Positions 40,767 through 55,112 of a stretch of 64,000 nucleotides of DNA are shown here, piece by piece. Within the stretch, counting starts at the first letter, position 1. Each line of letters begins with the position of its first letter. The notes below the pieces were generated by a model. That model ran no database searches. It had not been told where the DNA came from and saw only the letters and a program-made list of their open reading frames with translations. This DNA is from Aptenodytes patagonicus (Eukaryota > Chordata > Aves > Sphenisciformes > Spheniscidae): assembly GCF_965638725.1 (NCBI RefSeq), contig NC_134970.1, forward strand, positions 1,183,001 to 1,247,000. Reading direction: 5' to 3'. The translations under genes were made by a program, and so were the position numbers.

Positions 40767-43700
40767 ACTTTTTCTTTTACTGAGCAGCAGGCAAGCATGT
40801 ACTAGGAGCTTGACTTCAGTTACTCCTAAGCATTTTCTTGGGTGCGTGTTTGAAAAGGGGCTGGAACTGTTAAGGGCTTGATTGTTCTTTGCCTTACAAC
40901 TTCTGCAATTTATGCTTATGTGAAGTTGTATAAAACAGAAAAAGCACTTACACCCACTTGACAAATGCTTGGCACAATGGTAAATGAGTGCAGGAGGAGC
41001 AAGGCTGTGGAGTAGCAGGTCCTGTTTCGCACTCCTGCAGGAGAGAAAAGTTAACATGAGTGCAAGGGAGCTGTCAACTAGAGCTCATGTTTTTTTCAGA
41101 CGTTCATTCGAGCCATAGATTTTAGACAAGGTTGCTGATGTATATGTTGTCTCTTTTCGTGATGTCGGTCATTGTTTCTTCACTTGACGCGCCAGAAATT
41201 ATAGATTTGCTGAATTCAAATGGATATTGTGGGCCACTATACTCCTGAAAATACTCTGTGATCTGCAGGACATGATCTGGTTTTTACTTAATTGAGCAGG
41301 ATACGGGCTTCTTGTCTGTGTTTAGTTGTGAGTTTAAGAAATAATGCAAGTATGCTGTAGCAGTTGCAGTAGAATTTCAAACATTCCCATGGACAGGTAC
41401 AAAGATAATGATATCAAAGCAAAGGAAATGTAGCCTGGAGGGCACTTTTTTCCCTTATATTTCATTTCTGTCTTACAGATGTTTCTACTGAGATTATAGA
41501 TTTGAGCTTCTGTTGCTCTGAACTAAAACCTTTGTAAGCAGAATGACCAAGCCCTCACCCTGACGGGGTTATGTCAAAGAAAGCAGGCATCACAGGCTGC
41601 TGCTTCAGGCAGTCACGAAGTTATGATCAAATGCAATCTCTTAATTCCACACATCAGAGCAATGTACTAAGTTTATAGTTACTTTGCAAAGAGTTTTCCC
41701 ACTGGAGAGTTCACACAGTTTAATATTCAGATACAGACAATTCTCATTCTTGTAATATGGTGACCACTTTTTCTCTAAACTGCTTTTGATTTTAAACACT
41801 TCTCTGTGCCTATTATACATGAACAGGCTCACAGTAGCACTTTTAAATTATTAAAAACATAATTCAGCTGTCAGAAAGGCGCAGAATCTGAGCATATGAC
41901 AACCGCAAGTCTGAATTTCTTCATTAAGTGAAAATGTAGAACATGTTTGTCATAGTCACCAGATCTTTTTTTCCTCCTTTTTTAAAATCTAAGCAAAGTT
42001 TGCAAGTTTGTGTGGCAAAAGCTAAGGTCCTTACCCTGAAAAAGAAGTCAGTGCTTGCTTAGAAATCGAAGCTGGGCTTTAGATCCCAGCACTCCCCCAC
42101 CCCGTGGTTCAGCTTTCCATATTCTGACTGGTCCATACTGGTCGGTTCCCACCATCGTGTCTGAGCAGCTTCAGAGGGACACCTGTCCTGGGTGGCTTGT
42201 TCGCGTGTCCTCTTCACAAGGGGGAAATGCAGGAAAATACAGTTCTGTTGTCCGGTTTCTGTTTAATACTGATTGCGCCTGTCTTTCTATCTACACACGC
42301 TTATGCACATTCACACGTATGTTGTTATATCTTTGTGACAGGAAAGTTGGGGTCAAGGCAACGTTCAGTGTTGCTTGAGAATAAACCTTCTTTGTGAAAT
42401 ACACGCAGAACGTCCTGTAGTGCAACTAAGTCTCTATTCCCGTCAGTGCAGTGACTTGGTCTTGTTCTCTTTCCCTTCCTTTCTGAACGCATGGATAGAC
42501 AAACCAGAGTGCCCCTGAGGACTTTAAAGTGTTCTCAATCTGTTGTAATCACAGAAATTATAGACGAATGAGCGCCTTTAATGAGTTGACAAGAATTTAA
42601 AAAATTATACATTTAAACACGGCTTTGTAAGAGTTCATTGGAAAGGGACCTATAACATGCTGTCAAAACTTTAAAGCTTAAACTTCTAGTATTACTGATT
42701 TGGGATTTTTGTCACAGGATTTTAATTAAAATGGGTGTCTCTAGCAAATAATCTATCAGCTAAGTTTAGTGTCATACCACAGACTTACAAGAAGCTCAGA
42801 AACCTTGATAATAGCAGACCCCAAAGAGCACCTGTGCTCTCTGACAACAGCCATCTGCCTACGACTGCACTCGGCAGGTACCTAGCGCTTCCTTACCCAA
42901 GCACCCAAAGTCAAACACTCTCCCCTGGCTTGCCCAAAACCTGTGCTAGAAAGAGAAGTTGCTACTGTGAGCCATAAAAACCTAATTCCTGCCAGACCAG
43001 CTCCGCAGAGCGCCGGCCGGACCCCCTCGGAGAGGCACTTTTTGGAGCTGGTCAGGACGGTGGTGGGTCCCAGCTGCGCGGGTGCAGGGACAGCACTGGT
43101 GGAGCAAGGCGCCGGCGGTGCCAGCACCAGCCCTTGGCTCATGCAACAGCTCTTCTGGCATCATGGCACAGAAATTCATGAACTCTAGAAACGAAACTTT
43201 TGGCGCCAGGTCGTTTCCACCTTCCTGACTCCCACCATGTGGTGTGGGTGGTTAACATCCCCTGGCCCCCTTCATTTCCCCATAAAACCTTTCAGTTTTG
43301 ACAAACTGGCATTTTCATACAATATTTCATCTCTTCAGAAGTCATTTCAGCATGTTTGGAAGGATCTTGTTACTAATGAGAGTACTGGCAATTCCTATCG
43401 CACAGATGTTGCCAAAAATGCAGCCAAAGTCTCTAACGTGCTTCTTAATACATCAGACTGCCTAGTTAGTGGTTGCTAGTTCACTGCTTGCATTTCAGCA
43501 ATGCTCAGAGCTTTTATAAGTATCTTAAATATTTTCTGACGTTTGCCTTCAAAAATCCAGCCAGCATTTAAAACAAGGAATTATAAAGCGCGATGGTTTT
43601 TAACTCAAATCTATACACATATGTATGTATTTTTTTATTTGAACATGGAAACATTTAAATCCAGGTAAATGAACGTTTCTCTGACACTGGAATTCCACCA

Positions 43701-44929
43701 TTGCTTGTGACAGAGTGCTTTATAAAAGTGATTTGGAACATGCAGGATAACTTTTCCCATGTTATTAAGACATTAAAAATTAGCTTGATTTATATAAACG
43801 GGAAAGTTTACTTACAACAAACAAACAAGGCTAGCATTAGGAAACCATTAACTCTCCTACTGTACTCTACGTCAGCTGCTGTTATTCCAGATTCCGAAGT
43901 ATCTTTAGGATACAATTGACTTTCCAGACTGACCCATAAATGAAAAGCAATAAAAATGCATTTCTTCTTGAAGGTGAAGCACTGCATAAAGTAGAATAAG
44001 TGCTGCTTTTGGTGGGGTTACTGTGCAAATCAGTTTTGAGAAATCCAGGATGACTTGCAAGCTCCTTAGGTAGTTAACAACCCAAGAAGGTAGGTACAAC
44101 AGTTCTTCTGGAGTGGGAAACAAAGCAAAGGAATTAAATGATACTGACCCTGCATCTCTGATCCTTCTGCTGTGCTCATCAGCCCCGGTTTAACAGAGGC
44201 TGTTTTTAATTTAGCACGATTTGAATTTTGCTCAGGAGGTTTTATAATGAAAGCATTATTCTTGGGTGCATCTTAAATCAATCTGAATTAGTGAAACAAC
44301 TATTCAAAATTAATTCAAAATCAGCTATCCAATTAATGCAGAAACATTTTTCTCAAGAGGCCAACAGCTACCCATCTTCTTTCTTGCCCCTGTCTAAAAC
44401 ACCGATACAACAAATGTTAGCTTTGCCAGCACCCTCTCTTCGTTCTGCAGGAGGTTTTGACCCCCAGGACCCTCCACCTCAGAAATGCAAGCGCTGCCGA
44501 AGGCGGCGGAGGAGCACAGCGCTGGTTCCCATTGTTAGCATTCACATCCCCGTCTTGGTTTTTAGCTGACTTGATACGCAATAGCCTTCAGTTTTACATC
44601 TGTATAGAGACAGTTTAATTATCATAAATTTTGTTACCTTGTTACCAGCATGTTGGTTTTATTTACTTTTAAATAGCATTTGGTTGTGGATGGGGCGGCC
44701 TCATGTTTCTCTGCCCGTCAGCATGCATCACAAACACAGCTGCGGTACGAGACCTCTCTCACGCTACCAAACCCCACACCATTTTTGCCCAGAGCACGTA
44801 TTTTTCTAAGCTTTTTATAGCTGTTTTCATTTCACCTGACAACAGCAGTATGTTTCTGACTCTCGGGCAGTGTCTGCGACCTGCAGCGTAGGCAGAAAAT
44901 TGTAGTTGTGAAAATGTAAGTGCCACATC

Positions 44930-45090
44930 TGCCCGCACCATCCCGGCGCACGGAGAGGCTCCCGAGGGCCCTGCAGAGCATCGCAGCCGGGCTCCCCACC
45001 GTGCCCCGGCCTGGGGGGTGCCGGAGCCGAGCACCGGCACCTAGAGCTGGGTGTCAGCACCCCCATCCCCGCCACGGCTGGGGAGCAGAC
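44930..45090. other. Short intronic GC-rich, CpG-containing patch
   Basis: By hand count about 14 CpG in 170 bases, in an AT-leaning intron. It is too short for a standard CpG island. It could be a small regulatory element; the open frames over it lack domain features. Confidence 0.5.
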
Positions 45091-48000
45091 TGGCAGCAGA
45101 GAAGGGTGAAAAACCTGCAGCGTACCCTGGAGGGAATCGGCACCGAGACCTTCGGGCCATTTGTGTCAAGAAACCAGCAGTACAGCGGACCAGGGAACAG
45201 AGGTCGTCGATGGATTTTGTTCTGGTTTGAGCTTAGGGGTATGCTGTGTGATTTTCTGTTGCCTAAGGAAGGCTGAGCTCCCACAGCTCACCGCCCTCGG
45301 GGTGGTCCTAGGAGAATCTTATCTTCTGTCTGACTGTCTCCCGTACAATTTGCAAGAACATAATGGTTTCGAGATCGCTATCCCTCTTTCAGATTCGGCT
45401 GCACTTGTCAATGAGTTTGAAAGATACACATCAGTGCACTTGGACAACACAGTCCTATCTATATCATTCATTTAAGGAACCAGGTTAACGCTAGGAAGTC
45501 AAAAAAATAGATGTGCTGGCCTGGTTATGTCAACAGCCTGATCTGGAGCAAGATCTGAATTTTCTTACAGTTTTTATTAGCAGAGTACTTAGAGAGCAGG
45601 GATTTGGGGGTAGGGGTCTATTTTGGTTTGTCTTGGTTCAAGCTGGTACCCCGTGGTCCTGCAAAATGTGGGTCAGAGAGAGCGCGGGAGAACTGACACC
45701 CGACCAACCCCTCTGAAAGAAACATCTTTCTTTGTTTCGCTTATTTCTTGGGCTTTCTTGTTTATCGGTATTCAATCATGGGCAAGGAAGGGGATGAAAT
45801 TTAAGTAGTGAAATAGCATGTGAAATACTTGCTGCCAAACTGTTGACAGCTGGACTAGCATGAACTTATTGAATACTGACCACGTTTCCTGCAAATGCTG
45901 CCAGCTACCGTGTGAACAGAGATCTCTCTGCAGTTATTTCTCCAATGCAAAGTAGTGAAACCACTCAAGCTGATAGTAACCTTCATTCACCCTCCTTCAT
46001 GCAAACTAAGAGGAGTTTGCAAAGTAAGGAAAATAATAAATCATCTCTGGAGCGCTGCCATTCCCGGCTTCTCCGGAAAGATTGCCGTTTGGCCCAGTAA
46101 TCATATTGTCTGTGTCAGTACTTCAGTAACTGCCATTAAACTGAATCAGAAAAATTGCTTTAATAGAAACACTACTTTGCATATTTAACATCATCGATGG
46201 AAAGATGGATGAGATGTGGGATATTTCCTTTCTAAGCAAGGCGCTAAAATTTCATCACTCTCACCATTTCCCACACAGTCAACAATTCTTATATCCACAG
46301 GCCAAAGAACCGCTTGAATTGAATATACAGAAAGTCCAATCAAACAATGAATTGATGGAGCTACACAAAGAAGCCATTTTCTTGAGCCTTCATTCTCTTG
46401 ACTCTAGCTTCATCTTATACGAAATGTGTATCCATTTTCTTCTCCTAATGGATTTACAGATATTGTGTGCGAAATGTCTTTGTATCAGAAACTACAGATG
46501 GAACCTTTTCCCTTCATTATCTTGATGTAAATCTCAGGCAAGCATCTCATTTTTGAGCTATTTGTATTCACCAGAACCCCAGAAGTATTAAAACACCTTT
46601 ATTCATTCTCAGAGCAAGTGGAATTCACTCGATTTTTCTCTCTCTTAAAAAAAAAATATATTTATCTGTCCTTAGGCTTTTTGTGGCTTTGGATATTTGT
46701 AATGATTGCACATATGTGCAAACACACCATTTTTAATGCGCAAGACAAAATAACTTTCCTTTAAGGTAAACTCGTTGTGTGAGAAGTGAATTATTTTGAA
46801 TAAGGCCAAGTAATGGTACTGGCTAAAATTATAATGTGACTGCTAAATTTACCAATGGAAACCTTGGCAGAGATGCATCTATAGCAACTGATTTAAGACA
46901 TTTTTCTAAGTTTCTCTGTGTTTTTTTTTCCCCTTTCTTTCTAGCCTGCATCACAGTAAGTGCCAGAGAAATACAGATTAAAGATAACGTATTTTCATTG
47001 GAGATGAAGGGAAGTGATTGGCTTGCTGACTGGATCCGAGCTATTTTTAGTCTCATAAAATGGTAATTTCATAACAGCAGTGACCCAGTAAAAGTAATTA
47101 GTTTACAGAGATCAGCTGAAAATAAGGGACAGAGCAGCCACTGTCAGTCGGAAAGCAGAGAAAGGGGAAGCGAAGTTAAAGGCCCTGCAACAAATTAGCC
47201 CAAAGTAATTATGTCTCTTAGCTGATTACAGCCCACAGAGTCCTCACCAGTTTTCAGCGTGAACTGCGGAGCAGAGCCGAGCACGGAGGGAGTTTCTGAG
47301 CGACCCGTGCCTCTGCAGCATCTCTAGCCGGGGGTTAATCCTCTACCTGGATGGCGGCCAACAACCACCCTCACATCTGTACCTCACATCCCTGCCTAGA
47401 CTTTCTTACCTGGCACGGATTTAGCGTGGGGCACCCGATGAATATGAAATGAAACTCCTGCCCTACTTTAATATTAGGAAAACAAGACGAGGCATTTTTA
47501 TTGCAGTTTCTTAAAGGATCTGTGCATTCTGGGTGGCTGAAGCCAGAATGTGGGAGTACCTGTGACCTGAAGCAGCTTATTTCTAGGCTGTAGAGGAGTG
47601 TCCCAGGCACTGTAGTGGGACCACCTCGTTAAAAAAAAAAGAAAAAAAACCTACAAAAAAGTGTAAGATAAACAGAGAACAGTCAACCAGAATTCTTCCC
47701 TGCCACCCATCACACTTACAGCTGGACTTAAATCTTGGGTACCACGGCACTCTCAGTGAACATTAACACTGTAATTCAGCATGGTTTCAGTGGAGGCTGT
47801 GTACTATTTGCATTTAATGCAGGCCCTGTCTTCCTACCCTCCATTCCAGTCCGTGCAGAAGTACGCAGGGGCGGAGACGCCAAAGCACGTTATCAGAGGA
47901 CGTAGCAGGTTTATTTATTCTTAATGCAGCGCAAGCCTCAGAAATGGTGATATCCAAACCTAGCGGCTACTTCTTGCGCTACCCACAGAAGCGCTCTGGC

Positions 48001-51000
48001 AATGTGCTTTTGTGCATGACCCTGGCAGTCAGAGGACCCGTAGGTCGGCCCCGGCTGCCTCTCAAGGCTCACCGAAGGCTGCTGGCAGCCACAGCGATAT
48101 CCCACGGTGAGCATCACGGCTCAGTAGAAGTTGAAGAAGAACTACCATTAGGTCATTTATCCATTGCCCTCTCACTCTCGCTGCTTCGACATCCAGCACA
48201 GAAATTTTTTTTCTGTCAAATTCCACCACATCCACTGTGAATTTATTAATATTTTCCTTCGGCGCAGGTAGACCACTGGATGTTTTTCCTGTGGACTAGG
48301 AAGACAGGTGGGGTTCAGCCGAGCTCTGCCTTCTCCTGGACAGGCAGTGCCTGCAGAAACAGATTGTCCTTATCTAACTATTTACCACTGCTACATTAGA
48401 GCACATTTAAGGGCTGTAATTCACCTCTTAAAGTTACAAGTAAGTGTGGAAGAGTTATTTTAAAATCAATATCTAACAGAATGCCATTGTTCCAACATTA
48501 AACCTGCTGGGAAATTACTAGGAGGCATGTGGCAAGTCAAATCACTGCCTGCTAGAGGAGGAAACAATTCATTACTCCTTTAAAAGGTGCAAGTCTTTAC
48601 TGGCTTTTCGTTCTGGTTTGCAGCCTCAGAAATGACGCTGGAGCATCTGGCTCTTTCTTTCCCTCATTCTTTCGTGATTTCACCCTTTTGTTCTGTCTCT
48701 ACATTGTGGACTTTTCCTTACTTTCTGCACGGGGCCGTGAGGGGTTCGGGTCTGGGGACGAGCGCTGCGATGGCATTGTCAACTGCTGTCGCTCCTCCTG
48801 ATGGAGGGTGGCACTTTGCGTATGAATTATCTCTTACCTATAAAAGCATCTGCAACAACAAAACCAAAATGGGCAGCCACTCAAAGTCATTTTCCGAGCA
48901 GGCTCTTCACCGCTCGGGTTCAGGAGAGCCATTCAGCAGATCGCCTGGGGAAGCCTGCTGCTTTAATCTTGGACTGCCATCTGCGGCAAAATTAAAACAC
49001 AGATCAGCTTTAGCTTTTTGCCTTCAGGACTTTGCGAAATTTGGCTGATGTACATCCCCAGAAAGCCCCTGAGAAGCATTGTTTGCTTCTGAAGAGAGTA
49101 GTCCTGCGGAACCAGGCTACGGGCCCCTGAAACCTAAGCTTAAACAGAGGTGCAGGGGTTTCAGTGCAACTGTGCCGTGGAGCCTCCTAATAGCAAGGTC
49201 AAATAATTCAAGTAGTAAGTCTCACACGTACGGAGGGAAGCAGCCGCCGTTATTGAACGTGCACCACGTACGGGTTTGCTGAACGCTCGTGCGGCAGCAC
49301 AGCAGAAATAACGCCCCGGCACCCACAAACCTCTCCCAACCTGCCTTGCAGCAGGCAGGAGCGAAAGCTGCTGGGTTCACTTTTAACAGCTCCTGTTAAT
49401 CAAACAACACGTCCTCAACACTGTGAAGTACCCTTAGCTTTTTATTACAGGTAATTATTTTTCGCGTACTTATTGCTTTATTCTTTCTGTACACGTGACT
49501 CCCCTTTGCCAACTAAAAGACAAAAACTGCTGCTGTTTTTCTCATCTTGCCTGTAGACACAGGGTTTCACATCAGATGTGAAAACAGAAGATAATAAAAT
49601 CTTGAGTCACTTTGAGCCTTTAATATTTAAATGCACAGCCTTGAGATAACAAGATTTCACCCCACAACCAGACAGCCCCTTTATTTCTTCTCTGTACTAA
49701 AGAAAACACTTCTTACTATTATTTAATTCTGCTTATTTTCTCACCCAGTTGCCACAATCCTCACTTCCATGTCTGTATGCTCTACATGCACGTTTGGAGT
49801 GTAATTTGGAGACAACACAGCATCAACAGTACACACTTTTTCCTATATTTGTATGACCTGGAGCACAAGGGAGCCATCTTCCTTAAATATTAATTACAGT
49901 CACTATGATAAGAACAAAAATAGCACTTTATTTTTCAATTGAAAAGGACAATGCAAGCCAGCTATTCTTGCAACCTAACGCTTGGCAGAAGTAAGCTATC
50001 TTCAAAAGGAAAGCTAAAATGAGAGAAAGCTGCTCTGAGCTGCTTTCTCCTAGAGTCCATCTGCAACAGTGTCTTAGTTTGGATCAGGAACTCTCTTTGA
50101 AAGCAAGCTCAGTCATCCTGTCCGTACTGCAGTTTGGCTCACAGTGCAAAGAGGTTTCAGAGCATGCAAACTGCATTCCTTCTGGATGAAATATGACTGG
50201 AGGAAGCACTCCAGGAATGCACCTAATGTGCTCTTACTGCTAAGGGGCGTTCAGTCCATGGACCAGACTAGGACTAGTCTAAAATTAATCCCCCCCGAGA
50301 TGTGTACAGTAGGGATGCTTGGTCCTCTGCACCAGCTCAGCTCCTGTTGAGCTGCACTACCTGCTAATGCAGATATAAACTTATTCTTTCCCTGCAATTG
50401 GTTTCAGAACTCATTCTCAGTTATAATCCTGTTTTAGTGTCTTTTGAGGTCTACATAGTTTCTTGGCCTTTTGACATCAATATTAAACTGAGAAAAGCTC
50501 CAATGGCTTCTTTCTGCCTCGTCAGAGGGAAGACAGGAGTAGGCTGTTGTGGATTTAACAGACTCTGACACCTCCGTTACTCCACTGCATGAGAGCCTTT
50601 TTCTAGTAATCAGTGTCTGCAATGAGTAGAAACAGGACTTAAATTTACCACTTTGAACATGAATCAATGAAGCATTATTGCCAACACACATCCTTCACTG
50701 TCACCCATTTCAGTTGTGCTGTTGGTTCAGGAAGATTTAAAACCCCGTCTTCCACCCAGCTTTGCACCTGTGAGATATCCTTTTGATCAAGCTCACTCTC
50801 TGATCTCTGCATAATTAACCAAAATATGAAATCCCTAGCTTCTGCTGTGCATGTGTGTGCTTTAAAACTTCCTGCAAGACCACTAGATTGTGTACAGATG
50901 GGCAATCACGGTCAGCTCACAGGAGGCAATCACAACTTTTACTTGGTGCCTCTTTCGTTTTCCTGCCTACTTACATCTGCTTAACCGTCTGTTCATCAAT

Positions 51001-51335
51001 CCAGGGAGCATCCATCATGTAATAGGATGAGTCCTACTGAGTCAGACGCTCTGCTTCAGTTCATGAAATGAGTTGGCATGATGTTCTAGCCTTGGCACGC
51101 TAGATGCAAAAGACTTCAGCCTTTTTAGATATTTTTCTGCTACAGAGGAATAGCAGGCCAGATTAAATAATAGAAACATTCATTCAGCAAGACAGCTGTT
51201 GAATGAAAATGTGCAAAACAGATGAAATTAGGTAAAAGTCATCTCTCTTGCTAAGGGTCAAAACAAGTGGTAAGCTGGGCCAAAGGGATACAAGATTTTG
51301 GGCTGCAGAGGGCTGAGCAGGATGAATTCCACCAC

Positions 51336-51362
51336 TAATGAGCTTAGTGAATAAGCTCATTA
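51336..51362. repeat. 11-bp perfect palindrome, 5-base loop
   Basis: TAATGAGCTTA (51336-51346) and TAAGCTCATTA (51352-51362) are perfect reverse complements. A third partial copy, TAATGAGCTC, follows at about 51365. Confidence 0.92.
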
Positions 51363-51689
51363 CCTAATGAGCTCTATTGAACAAGCTTGATTTCCAGCCT
51401 AGGGAAAGCCTTCTGGATAGACAAAACATAGGTAAACAGTTCCATCAGTTTACACACAGAAGACATATCTGTAGCTCAAGAGCAAAGTCACGGTCATTGT
51501 CAGATTCTTTCCTGAAGGTGTAGATGTCAGGATAGATCAGAAAAGCAACAAACGGTAGAGGTTCTTCTCCAGTTTTGACCTTTCTTTACAAATTCTGATA
51601 CAAACAAGGATGCGCACCAACATGACTTGTTAAAACACACATGTCCTAATAACTTTCCTTCGGTATTAACATAGGACTGTTCTACCCTC

Positions 51690-51765
51690 CATGTAAGACA
51701 CACAGGGCTGGACGAGATAACCTCCAGAGGTCCTTTCTGACCAAAATTATTCTATGATTGTATGA
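51690..51765 (+). mobile_element. CR1 retrotransposon 3' end fragment
   Basis: The stretch contains 'gggctggacgagataacctccagaggtcc', then 'ttctgacc...attattctatgattgtatga', the diverged form of the CR1 3' tail with its terminal ATTCTATGAT repeats. Only the 3' end is present, as is usual for 5'-truncated CR1 copies. Orientation is the same as KCND3, within its intron. Confidence 0.85.
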
Positions 51766-54349
51766 ACAAATGCTCCTGAAATGGCACATCTCTGTGGATC
51801 TCCACCTGAAACCCCAACCTTGCTTTTGTGGCCTGGGAAAATATGTCAGATCAGATGCCAATTTAGAGGTCTTGCCAAATGGCTCAAAGGAAATCCTAGA
51901 TCCACACTGTCTTGTGGACAACTTATTACCCAGAAAGGTAGAGAGTCTTGAAGTATCTAGTCTGTAAGGAATGGCCCACATGCTGTTTAGCATAGTTTTC
52001 AATTCTGTTGGCTTGGAAATGAAAGGAGAAAAGGAGAATAGATCTACAGATGTTGAAAGAAAAATCTTTAAACCTTAATTTTGTCTTCTACAGAGTAACA
52101 CTTGCATTTATTTTTACCATTTTTTGATTAGATTTTCAGCAGATACTGAAGTATTGTTTAAACTATTCAGCTCCTATAGTTGTGCCACTCTCCGACCCTG
52201 CCACTGTCCATCCTTTGTCTGTTATCATCTGAGCAGAGCCTAGAAGATGTCTGAAGAGAAAAAGGGAAGGAAAATGTCTGAACTTTGCAGTAAAAAATAA
52301 CTGCTAATTTGGGGGGAAATAAAGATTTTTAGGAGAAAACAGATGTTCAGTCTTTAAAAATATATACATTTAAACCTAAGCATGCATGCCCTCAAGTGCA
52401 CATCACAGGGTAAACAAACATGCACACAGCTCCTCGTACATGTCAGTATATATTCACATGATTGCAGCATGAAAGTCTGGCACCAAACGTACTGTGAACT
52501 GAAAATGAATTTCAGCAGCTTTTATGATTCACTTTTTGTCAGAAACAAAGGAGGCGTCTGTAGCTGCCTCGTTAGCCCTGTCCAGGGAGGTTCGTTCGCT
52601 GCTGCAGCACATAAAACCCGCTATCCAGGCGAGGCCGTGGCTGTGTGTGTCCTTCCAGGACTGCTTTATTGGCAGCTTTGACAGCCCCTTGCGATTTCAC
52701 CTATGTAAATAATTTTTAATTTTTTAAAAAATCTGCCCACTCTGATCACAATTTGTATCGGGAGTAACTTCATTACAGTCAGTGAGTCACACCAGTGAAA
52801 ACGAGTGTCACAGACAGCTAAACTGGGCTCCGTGGATTTGAATAGGTCGGGCTGTAATTTGGGAGACATCTTATGCACTACTTTTATGGGAAAGTCATTA
52901 CGGCAAGAGATGCCTTGTGGTGTCAGGTCCTCCACAGAGCCGTATCTCATCTTTCGTGTTTACCAGTGCTTTCCTTGGACATCCCGTGAAGAGCGGTGAT
53001 TTCCAGCTCACGGTACTAGAGGCATTATAGTTAAGGCACTTAAGAAAAATGTTGGATAGAATTTGTGTGCAGCCATTAATAACTGCTTCCCTGGCAATAT
53101 CAAAACAGAGTGGGCAGACGGCACATCTACTACCTATAGCACTTGACTATACGATAAATTAAATCCACCCATTAAATCATCACAAACTGAGAGAAAGGGC
53201 ATTTATCTGAACACATGTGCATAGTGAATGCTTTATCTGCAATGTGAAATACTTATGATGAAAACTGTTGGTGACTAAAAGCAAGTCAGACAAGGATTTG
53301 TGGAATTTTGTAGGAAATAAGCATGGCTAACGCACCCTGCGCTCGGAGCAGCGATTCCAGAGAACATGCAGGCAGACAGACAAGCAAAACCATCAGCCGC
53401 AGCAGCATGCAGACAGACACACAGGACACCACGCAGCTGTTAGGCAGTAACAGTGCCTTTGCTGAACTTGGTTTACAGTATCAGACAGCTTAACACAAAT
53501 GAATGCCGATAGGAGCAGGAGTTATCTGGCAGTGCTAGTTGAGTATCTCTGGGTAGAAGTGGGCAGAGAGCTTCCCTTTGCCTCAGTGTGTCCCATTTAA
53601 TTGATTACTCCTAGCTTGTTCTCAACCTCATTGCTGGATTGTACAGAAAGATCCGCCTCTTGCTCTAAAGGTCGTCATCACATTTGATACAGGATACCAT
53701 AAAACATGTTATAGAAGTAGGATGTCTTGTGTCCTGCATTTCTGGACAATGTTTCTCCCTCATGAGCTGTCACGGTGGCTTAGCGTAATGGGCTTATGAA
53801 GGCCAGATATAACTGCCAAGGGACAAGGTGAAGGGGTTTTTAGACAGCCGCGACCATTTCCCTCATCCAGTCCTATCACCAGGGAAAAATATAAATGAAA
53901 GTACAACAGCATCTTTGCTTCTGTGCAAGCTCTCACTATGACTCAGGACAAAAAGCTTCATGTGAGCAAGGCAAATTTATGATAACTTTGTGCTTCCCAT
54001 AGCAACCTTCGGCAGGCATTTGGGAAGGACCCGATGACCATTTGTCAAATAGCTGTATGAATCTCTGTGCCAGGATTCTCAAAGTCAAGTGAGACTTAGA
54101 TTCCACCTCTGGCTGTGAAATGACAGAGATCCAAAGTTTTCTTCACTGTGCTCTGCTCTTCTGGACACCCGAAAGCAGTTGCCAACCACTGGGCAACAAA
54201 CTTTATAGATGGAAAAAACTCTGATACGCTGAATCCCCAGCTATCTGGACTTTAATCGGGTGAACATGCACAGTCAGATATCCCTCTCATCCCACACTTG
54301 GATCGCTCCAGTTACAATTCTGCTGCAAGACAGGGACTGTCTCCACCGC

Positions 54350-54425
54350 ACAGCTGAAAGGCCAGAGGTCCAGAAAGAGAAGGTGATCTGACAGTGGTCA
54401 TACAGTAAGGGTGTCAGTAGTCAGC
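54350..54425 (+). mobile_element. Possible MIR/L3-like relic
   Basis: 'ccagaaagagaaggtgatctg' followed by 'gtggtcatacagtaagg' echoes the conserved 'agaggttaagtgacttgcccaaggtcacacagtaag' theme of MIR/L3 tails. Short and diverged, so this is a weak call. Confidence 0.35.
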
Positions 54426-55065
54426 TCAAATGGCTCACTTCCAAATGTGCAATGCAATCAAAATAAAATACCAAAGAACTCGATCTCCTCTCACAGATAA
54501 AAGGAGAGAATGGTGAAAAAAATCACACAGAATTTTAGATGATAGAATAAAAGATGATCTACAGGTCTGTTTTCCTGCTTTATAGGGCAAGACCGAAAAT
54601 GATTTAGCAAAACGCAAACAGAAGTTGTTTCTTTCCCAGATGCTGATTCATTATTTAATACTAAAATACTATAAATAACAAATCTGCAGAATCATCTAGC
54701 CAAGAAATGTATGCATGCATGTAAAGAAACACATGCACATCTCACCAGACTCTGCCAAAATGTTGTCATTCAGCTCAGCCTGCGGATGGGCTGTTTCTGT
54801 TGGTGTTAGTGAATTAGTGGAGCGGTTATGTCTCTTCCACACCTGCCTCTCCTATCATGTGCTTGCAAGTATTTCTGTCACTGTACTGGCCTCTCCTCAT
54901 ATTAAACTTTGCCTATAATTTATCAGTTTTAATAGATTATAGCTATACATTTTGCCAGAAGAAAAACCAGTTCATCTGTGCACCACGCAGTCCTTCGAAT
55001 TAGAAAGTGGGACGTCCGTGTCTCAGGCACTTGGGCATTCTTCAAAATTTTACCTAGCACCTCAC

Positions 55066-55112
55066 TAAAGTGGAATACATGACTTTATATTCCATAAAGT
55101 GGAATTCGTGAC
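55066..55112 (+). repeat. 18-bp imperfect direct repeat
   Basis: TAAAGTGGAATACATGAC at 55066-55083 recurs at 55095-55112 as TAAAGTGGAATTCGTGAC with two mismatches, 11 bases apart. A local duplication; no function suggested. Confidence 0.8.

Noticed and set aside
42640..42660. Possible reverse-oriented CR1 tail (ggaaagggacct)
   Set aside because: Only about 12 bases resemble the element and the flanks do not continue the match.
50265..50280. AGACTAG-GA-CTAGTCT near-palindrome
   Set aside because: Seven-base arms of this kind are expected several times by chance in a window of this size, and nothing nearby adds meaning.
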